Source of the DNA: Alisma plantago-aquatica
Lineage: Eukaryota > Streptophyta > Magnoliopsida > Alismatales > Alismataceae
Length of the DNA: 64,000 nt
Assembly (NCBI GenBank): GCA_963693085.1
Contig: OY856411.1
Coordinates: forward strand, 118,197,267 to 118,261,266
Reading direction: 5' to 3'
Shown here: positions 59,175-64,000 of the stretch, piece by piece
How positions within the stretch are numbered: the stretch's first letter is position 1
How the letters are laid out: each line of letters starts with the position of its first letter
The notes under the pieces: model-generated
The model's input: the letters and a program-made list of their open reading frames with translations, nothing else
Database searches by the model: none
Told to the model about the DNA's origin: nothing
Position numbers and translations under genes: made by a program

Positions 59175-59181
59175 TATATAT
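59175..59181 (+). promoter_or_regulatory. TATA box of a putative internal promoter
   Basis: GGCTATATATGAGG lies 26 bp after the last palindrome and about 180 bp before the ATHILA ORF start (59363). A transcription start near 59210 would give a leader of about 150 nt. An internal promoter would explain how ORF3 is expressed without splicing. Confidence 0.55.
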
Positions 59182-59362
59182 GAGGAGTAGTTGCATCAGA
59201 TGACATCACACCTTCAGTGCAATCTTCCTCTACTTGTGCCGAGCGAGTTCCAGAGCCATGCAAGCCCGTCGACGAGCAACACCGAGCTAGTTCTTCATCG
59301 AGCGGAGATTCGATTCTCCGATCTTCACCGAGCACCTTTCTAATCCACTTTCTCTCGCAACC

Positions 59363-60967
59363 ATGGTGCACGTAGCTGGTGCGTCATCCTCACGTGCGAA
59401 TCCGATGGACATCCAAGTGTTTGTGCCACCTCCGACGACATCCATCGCATGCCCGCGGCTGATTCATCCATCTACATAGGTGAAGAAGATCTACGAGGAG
59501 ATCTTGAAGAGGAAGATAGAGCCGACCCGATATGTTGATCGGGATACAATCCACAACCTCAGGTTCGAAGTGAACCTTGCCTATGTCTTGAAGGGATAGG
59601 CACGCCACACGAGCCGAAGACCCGACGAGCTCGAGTACCATGTTGATGGCCAGCCGTTCTTCGGCGAGTGGCCCACGTACAAGGAGTTGGTGGCAGAGTT
59701 CATGGCGTCTCTGGACGTCTACGTCGTGCCCAACGACATAATAGCCACTGACCGCGAGTGGATCAAAGGTTGGGTATCGTTCCGTTTATACAACAACGAC
59801 TACAACATCACACTTTGGCAGTTCAATGAAATCTTCAACTGGCACAACTCGCCAAATGACTACCGGCGACTGGACAACCGCACCGACTACGACGCCATCT
59901 TCGCCGAGTTGGTTACGGTGCCACCGGGGAAGTTTGTCAGCTACCATAATGTAGCGGTAGCCGATTTCGAGCACCCTTTCATCCGGGTTCTATACCGGAT
60001 GCTCAGTTCGACTCTATTTGCTCGGGGTGACTTGGCCCTCAGCAAGTTTCAGGAGACGGATTTATTCTTTCTGTACAAGCTCCTGAAACGTCAAGAGTGC
60101 AATTGGGGTGCCTTCTTTCTACAGAGAGTATTGGCGGTGAAGAGGAGTACGAGGAAAGCGTCGATTCACTTCGGCGGGCTCATCACCAAGCTGGCTACCT
60201 ACCTTGGTTTGAATTTCCAAACCCTCACTCCTCTATCTACTAGAAGCAAGGTGAACTTGCAACATCTACACCGGTCCAATCTCATTCTTCTTTGAGATGG
60301 TTTGGCGTATGCGCATTGCCACATCAACCACGCCTATCAAGAGTGCTCGTTGCCTGATCCAGTCTTCCACATCGAAGGGGCGCAACACTTTTGATGGCCA
60401 ATCATAGCCATCGCCGACTCCGATGAAGAAGGCGGCAACGACGACGGCGACGACGACAATGACGGTGAGGCTGAGGAGGAAGAAGAGGCATTTACACCTC
60501 TTTGAGCATGAGTGGCACCACGGAAGCGTCCTCGGATGCATCCGGGTGCATCTTCATCATCACAGCCTACGCCGCCGCCACCGCCACCGCCACCGCCCTC
60601 GCAGCCAAGCGAGGAAGCATATTCCATGCAGGGTATGTATGCTATGCTGCAGGAGATTCAACAGACACAGCAGCATCAGATGGCAATGTATATCGGTATT
60701 CAAGATACTACGAACCGGATACTGGACAACCAAATGGCGATGTTCGAGAACGAGCGTCTTCTCCTCAACAACCAACAACAGATTCATGATCGGTTGCAAC
60801 AGATGGAGATGCAACAGGAGCCCTTCTACGACCACTATTGGGGCCAAAATTTCTTTGGAGGCTATCCACAACCTCCACCTAGGGCCCAGTTTGATCCAAG
60901 CTTCCAAGGGGAGTATCCGTCTTGGGACCCTACGGCTCCGCAGTACCCACCTCCACCTGAAGAGTAA
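59363..60967 (+). pseudogene. ATHILA-type ORF3 (env-position ORF), 535 codons with six stops
   Basis: Frame 2 runs from ATG 59363 (MVHVAGASSS) to TAA 60965. The central part (about 59660-60290) fits the ATHILA ORF family: GEWPTYKELVAEFMASL, WVSFRLYNNDYNITLWQFNEIFNW, then ARGDLALSKFQETDLFFLYKL and GAFFLQRVLAVKRSTRKASIHFGGLITKLA. Then come an acidic tract (about 60413-60490), a basic RKRPR patch (60521-60535), a run of nine prolines, and a Gln/Met-rich C-terminus ending PPPPEE. Stops are TAG 59477, TAG 59597, TGA 60293, 60392, 60503 and 60509. No signal peptide or membrane helix is apparent, so an envelope role is not supported. Function unknown; a nuclear role is inference. Confidence 0.85.
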
Positions 60968-62436
60968 AAAGCGGTATCTCTGTTCCAACCTTTAAGATTG
61001 TTTTTGAATATGAGGCCATAGTCGAATTCAAGCTTAGGGGGGTTGTTGGAACAGTTCTATCTTTCATTTTCTCTATTTTTAGTTTTATTGCTTTTGTTTC
61101 CTGTCATTTGCTTTCTGTAATCTTAGTTTGTTTTAGGATCCACAATCTATCTAGTGTAATCGTGGATGTCATTAATGTTGAATCATCTCAGTTGCATGTG
61201 CATGGGGAATTGAGGGAAACTAAAAAAATTTTAGTGTTCACAAGCTTGAGTGTTGTTTAATCTTGATCACTTAAATTAGAAAATGATTGGTTTTGTCAAC
61301 TTTAAAACAGAAAATCACAACTGTATATTCCTGATGATTCATGAAAGTGGACGAAAATGGTTGTTTGAGCCTAAACTGACCAAATGATAATGAGACTTTA
61401 ATTTGAAGTAAGAGAGAAAAAACCTCTTAACTACTACACAGGTCAGTAAGGAGGGACACATAATATCTTTCTAAGGTTCAGTCAACTAGTCTTGTGATCT
61501 GTTCACCTCATTGTTTTCACAATCCACCCAAGATTTGGAAGTAAAGTACAGTTTTAACTCTTGTTGATTGCATGGCATGTAGATAGGACTTGCATTGCAA
61601 TTTTTCTTATGTTTGCATGAAGAAAAAAATAAAAAAAAAAGATTTGAATAGGTATACATGCACATTACCCTTAGGTGCATGTCATGTAGTTGCATTCATA
61701 ACTTTTATGCATAAAGTATGTCATGTACCTTATTTATTATTTAATGGTGAATTTAATTGTTCCATACCTTCCAAATAGTGCAAATATTGAGTTATGTAGA
61801 AAAAAAAAGTTATTCAGAAGCAACAAGAATAAGAAGGAGAAAGGAACATAATTTCACCTGTATTTCAAGATAAGTGAGTACATGATGAGCTTAATTAGAT
61901 ATCCATCTCATTTTGAGATGGATGGTTAGTGCATGCATCATTCCACCTAATCTTAGGCATTAGGGCATTTTTCATGTGCACTTGCATCATTTAGGGCATT
62001 TTTGCTTTATGCATGCTGAAATTGTATAATACTTTCACTTCTTCCATGAGCCACCTATTTCATCCAGCCGTTGCTCGGATTGGTAGGCCTCCATGAATTT
62101 CTCCTCACTAATGAATATCAGGAGAACTACTTCCATGTAGATGGTAGTTAGGGCGAGCAACGTAGTATAGAAGATCACAAGATGCACTAAGACTGGACTG
62201 GTGAATTTTATTATGTTAACTGCCTTAAGTGATAGTGTTCATCAGTTTAAGGTTGATATCTTTTATGGATGATTATTGTCGCCTTTAGGGTAATTGTCAT
62301 TTTGTGGTTAGCGAGGGCCGGTATACGAATGTCCGGTGGGAGTCATATGGGATGTCTGTTGTGATGCTTTGTTCTTTAGTTGACTCTGGAAATTCTATTC
62401 TAAGGATTAGTTGTTCGAGGGCGACCAATGTTCAAG
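60968..62436 (+). other. 3' untranslated region of the Athila-type element
   Basis: AT-rich, with no ORF of note. AAGCTTAGGGGGGTTG at 61030-61045 closely resembles the true polypurine tract at 62434. No other motif was recognised over the 1.4 kb between. Confidence 0.6.
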
Positions 62437-62448
62437 CTTAGGGGAGTT
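62434..62448 (+). other. Polypurine tract of the Athila-type element
   Basis: AAGCTTAGGGGAGTT lies directly before the TGATGCGATG that opens the 3' LTR. Confidence 0.7.
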
Positions 62449-64000
62449 TGATGCGATGATTTTGAGTCGCATTTATAGACTTGTTTGATATGTGTTTTAT
62501 GCATTTATTAGTCATTTTCATGGTTAATGTTGCATAATTCCTTCATTTTGGTCTATGCCATTCCTTTATGTCAAATTCCCTTTATTTAAGCATTTTGAGT
62601 AATAATTATGGAAAGAATATATTTTGTGTGGATTTATGTGGTTCCGTGTGTTAATTTTAGGAAAAACAAGTATCTGCTACCGTCGATACCATCGACGGTG
62701 GTCGATACCATTGATCGGGCCACGGGCTGCCAGCCACAAGGACCAGAAGAAAGTCGATACTATCGACAGGGATGTCGATGGTATCGAGACACCATCAGGT
62801 TGCTGGCGAGAAGTGCGTCGATACTATCGACCAAAATGTCGATACTATCGACTGGTGGAGCTACAATGACACAAAACGACAAAACCGTTGCTACAGGTTC
62901 GTCGATACCATCGACCCGCGTCGATGGTATCGAGACGACATGAGGCGCTCAGACGAAAGGAAAGAAGGGTTGCCGCTATCATGCTAGGTCGATACCATCG
63001 ACCCCCGTCGATGGTATCGACACCATCAGATATGAGTTTGTTTCAGATTAATCTTAATCGGACGGCCGTGGTTAATTGGTGACCTAATTCGGGAGATATA
63101 CCTAATGACGACGCCCTTGACTAGGGAAGAACATCATTAGTTGTTGCACACATCCCGAAGAGAAAAAGAGAGAAGAACGGAGCACGAGAGCATGCCCCAT
63201 CCGATCTGGACGCTGAAGAAGACGAATTCCACCACCGAAAGGCGGAAGAACGTGGATTCCATGCCAAGGATCGATTGGACCTTCTCCATTCATGGGTTTA
63301 ATCACTCAATCACATTTTTCTTCATATTTCCCTATTTCTCTTCCACATTGTACTCTGAGATGAACATGCGGGGCTATTCCCCTTTATCTTTAGGACCGGG
63401 AGTAGCTCGGGAATTCATTGTATGACGATTTTATAATAGTAATTCATATCTTATCTCTTAAATCCGTGGTATAATTTCATGTTCTCCAATATATTGTTAT
63501 GCTTGATCACCATAATAATAACCTAATGCCCTTAATTACTTTGAAAGAAGAATCCACGGCTGAAAAGAGACGGAATTTACATTAATTGACAAATCCCTTG
63601 AACAAGGCGGTGTAAGATTAATGGTGGATATCGAGAGGTCGTTTATAATGCACCTAGTTTAGGGTATAGGTTACTACGATGGTGGAACCGACCTAGACAT
63701 AGGTAGTGAATTGTACCACGACAGTGGACAATTCTGATTTCAGGCCACTACCCGGATAGAGAGATAAAATTTAATAACTATATAGAATTTAATACAATGA
63801 AAACTCGCGGTGAAACCGTAACCCTAAAGATTTCCTTTTGAATTGATTAAACCAACATTTAATCGATTGCTTGTTTTGTTTTGTTTTTATTTTCTTTTAA
63901 TTTTAAACAACAACTCTCAACTTTTTAATCGGTTTAGCTGATCGCGAATAGTTAGTAGGAGTCCCCGACGATTGCACGTATCCCTGAGTTTGACTCGGGC
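62449..64000 (+). repeat. 3' LTR of the Athila-type element (cut by window edge)
   Basis: Colinear with the 5' LTR up to the position corresponding to 52686, so only about 65 bp are missing. Ten palindrome copies start at 62682, 62701, 62753, 62774, 62817, 62838, 62901, 62920, 62988 and 63007. The pair 62988/63007 is complete here, while the 5' LTR has lost the second member. Confidence 0.93.

Larger units (their letters stand above)
51153..64000 (+). mobile_element. Athila-type Ty3/Gypsy retrotransposon, nearly complete, continuing past the window
   Basis: Order: 5' LTR (51153-52750), tRNA-Asp primer site, one gag-pol frame (53062-58419), a noncoding palindrome array (58595-59148), a TATA box, an ATHILA-type ORF (59363-60967), a 1.5-kb 3' untranslated region, a polypurine tract, and a 3' LTR (from 62449) cut by the window edge. 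LTRs are about 95% identical by eye. The third ORF after pol and the tRNA-Asp primer are typical of the Athila branch. Both ORFs carry only stop codons as damage, so frames are otherwise intact over 5.4 and 1.6 kb. Confidence 0.93.

Noticed and set aside
60423..60995. Overlapping ORFs of 190, 151 and 142 codons in three frames
   Set aside because: Only the frame of 60512-60967 continues the ATHILA ORF; the others are shadows of the GC-rich proline/glutamine coding region.

Overview
This is repeat-dense nuclear DNA of a flowering plant. The evidence is the mix of elements: plant-type Ty3/Gypsy chromoviruses, an Athila-type Gypsy element primed by tRNA-Asp, Sirevirus-type and Angela/Tork-like Ty1/Copia remnants, a Cassandra TRIM carrying 5S rRNA in its LTRs, an L1-type LINE and a tRNA-related SINE. 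I recognise no host gene, tRNA gene or functional rRNA gene. The window looks like pericentromeric or other heterochromatin. The species cannot be told from the sequence.

Layout. 1-7130: 3' part of a chromovirus (plus strand) with broken gag, no protease, a pol broken only by stop codons, then a long 3' LTR. 7131-8100: probable minus-strand LTR fragment. 8385-10500: AT-rich DNA with a degenerate repeat field and a possible small DNA transposon. 10645-13816: 5'-truncated L1 LINE between two ~0.67 kb direct repeats. 15650-17640: old LTR-like DNA holding a Cassandra TRIM (16186-17017). 17803-33850: minus-strand Sirevirus-type LTRs, one of them split by a complete Tekay-like chromovirus (22566-33528, 5-bp target duplication) and also hit by a SINE. 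35100-43080: minus-strand Angela/Tork-like Copia wreck. 43080-46315: two tandem Sirevirus gag remnants and an LTR end. 46316-48854: non-autonomous LTR remnant, a 1.17 kb inverted repeat and a Cassandra LTR fragment. 48855-50323: another Sirevirus-type LTR. 51153-64000: an almost complete Athila-type element, running off the right edge inside its 3' LTR.

The most interesting part is the Athila-type element. Between pol and its third ORF lie 14 copies of a 15-bp near-palindrome (GTCGATACCATCGAC or variants), arranged as seven head-to-head pairs. The array ends 26 bp before a TATA box that precedes the ATHILA-type ORF. The same motif, also paired, occurs in both LTRs. The simplest reading is a shared cis-regulatory platform for the LTR promoter and an internal promoter. 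The ORF3 product has an acidic tract and a basic RKRPR patch, so it may be a nuclear protein rather than an envelope.

Decay pattern. In both well-preserved Gypsy elements the frame is kept over kilobases, and almost all premature stops are TAG, TAA or TGA codons one C-to-T step from CAG, CAA or CGA. That is what deamination of methylated cytosine would give. All statements rest on reading the sequence by eye. Percent identities are estimates, and boundaries given as approximate are not better than tens of bases.
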